This document shows, in pieces, positions 46,031-46,116 of a stretch of DNA of 46,116 nt. The notes under the pieces are model-generated. The model was not told the origin of the DNA. It worked only from the letters and a program-made list of their open reading frames with translations, and made no database searches. The position numbers were made by a program, and so were the translations under genes. This stretch comes from an uncultured Dehalococcoidia bacterium (lineage in GTDB: Bacteria; Chloroflexota; Dehalococcoidia; Lucifugimonadales; Lucifugimonadaceae), in contig CAJWWK010000015.1 in assembly GCA_913048295.1 (NCBI GenBank), positions 1 to 46,116 of the forward strand. The letters are read 5' to 3'. Within the stretch, counting starts at the first letter, position 1; each line of letters begins with the position of its first letter.

Positions 46031-46057
46031 TTCTAGGCTGGCCCGGCCAGTCTAGAA
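46031..46057. terminator. hairpin at the 3' end of the last (minus-strand) gene
   Basis: TTCTAG-G-CTGG (46031-46041) pairs with CCAG-T-CTAGAA (46047-46057), one G-T wobble, loop CCCGG. It overlaps the stop codon of the partial gene at the window end. No T-run follows. Confidence 0.45.
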
Positions 46058-46116
46058 ATGTATCGCCTCGCCAGTTACCGCCGCGCCGGCCTCTTTGACA
46101 GCCTCTGACAGTGTCG
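46052..46116 (-). CDS. C-terminal end of a protein, cut by the window
   Basis: The last 20 residues before TAG 46052-46054 read LSEAVKEAGAAVTGEAIHF, a coherent protein end, with a terminator-like hairpin over the stop. Too short to name a family. Confidence 0.5.
   Translation of the reverse strand, partial: TLSEAVKEAGAAVTGEAIHF

Overview
The window reads as one chromosomal segment of a moderately GC-rich free-living bacterium, most likely Chloroflexota of the Dehalococcoidia/SAR202 type. This placement is an inference. It rests on the mix of bacterial housekeeping genes with an enolase-superfamily dehydratase, COG3618-type amidohydrolase, L-rhamnose mutarotases, a split CoA-transferase, VanZ, NIPSNAP and a UGSC selenoprotein, and on frequent GTG/TTG starts. 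No rRNA, tRNA, CRISPR array, transposase or phage gene was seen.

Layout. 1-3230: a HAD-type dehalogenase cut by the window edge, then a thiamine-dependent 2-oxoacid dehydrogenase E1 alpha/beta pair and a DUF1294 membrane protein. 3508-6078: gyrB with an acidic insertion. 6079-7089: structured spacer and a methyltransferase gene interrupted by a TAG. 7139-9685: obgE-nadD-pyrE. 10010-15175: a decayed DinB gene, dnaA, fmt (divergent from dnaA), a NIPSNAP gene and ffh. 15415-18368: a small membrane protein, a GrdB/PrdB-like selenoprotein gene with two extra TAG codons, and the two CoA-transferase subunits. 18454-24521: glycerophosphodiesterase, enolase-superfamily dehydratase, a broken GAF/PAS histidine kinase, rpiB, a frameshifted small membrane protein, a cupin and a TPR protein. 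24524-30370: VOC protein, DHA2-type MFS exporter, amidohydrolase, then the compact operon rhaM / conserved protein / UGSC selenoprotein, with a second rhaM-like gene divergent from it. 30437-35307: a methyltransferase remnant, vanZ, a small unknown gene, ybeY, dnaX, ybaB and recR. 35497-46116: a duplicated-domain lipoprotein, recO, uvrA, a small unknown gene, a broken M24 peptidase, a lipoprotein with an in-frame TAG, an MFS transporter, a PaaI-type thioesterase and the end of a gene cut by the window.

How it works together. Replication, repair and translation genes (gyrB, dnaA, dnaX, ybaB, recR, recO, uvrA, fmt, ffh, obgE, ybeY) are intact. The accessory part looks built for uptake and breakdown of sugar acids and other small organics. 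Two genes contain a TGA exactly where selenocysteine is expected (U-G-S-C at 28139-28141; U-P-V-C at 15923-15925), each followed by a possible SECIS hairpin, so the organism probably makes selenoproteins; the Sec machinery itself is outside the window.

A second theme is decay. At least eight accessory genes carry in-frame stops, frameshifts or internal deletions, while many intact genes end in TAG, so TAG is an ordinary stop here. Spacers carry several families of dispersed palindromic repeats. DnaX and RecO have lost zinc-binding cysteines that RecR and UvrA retain.
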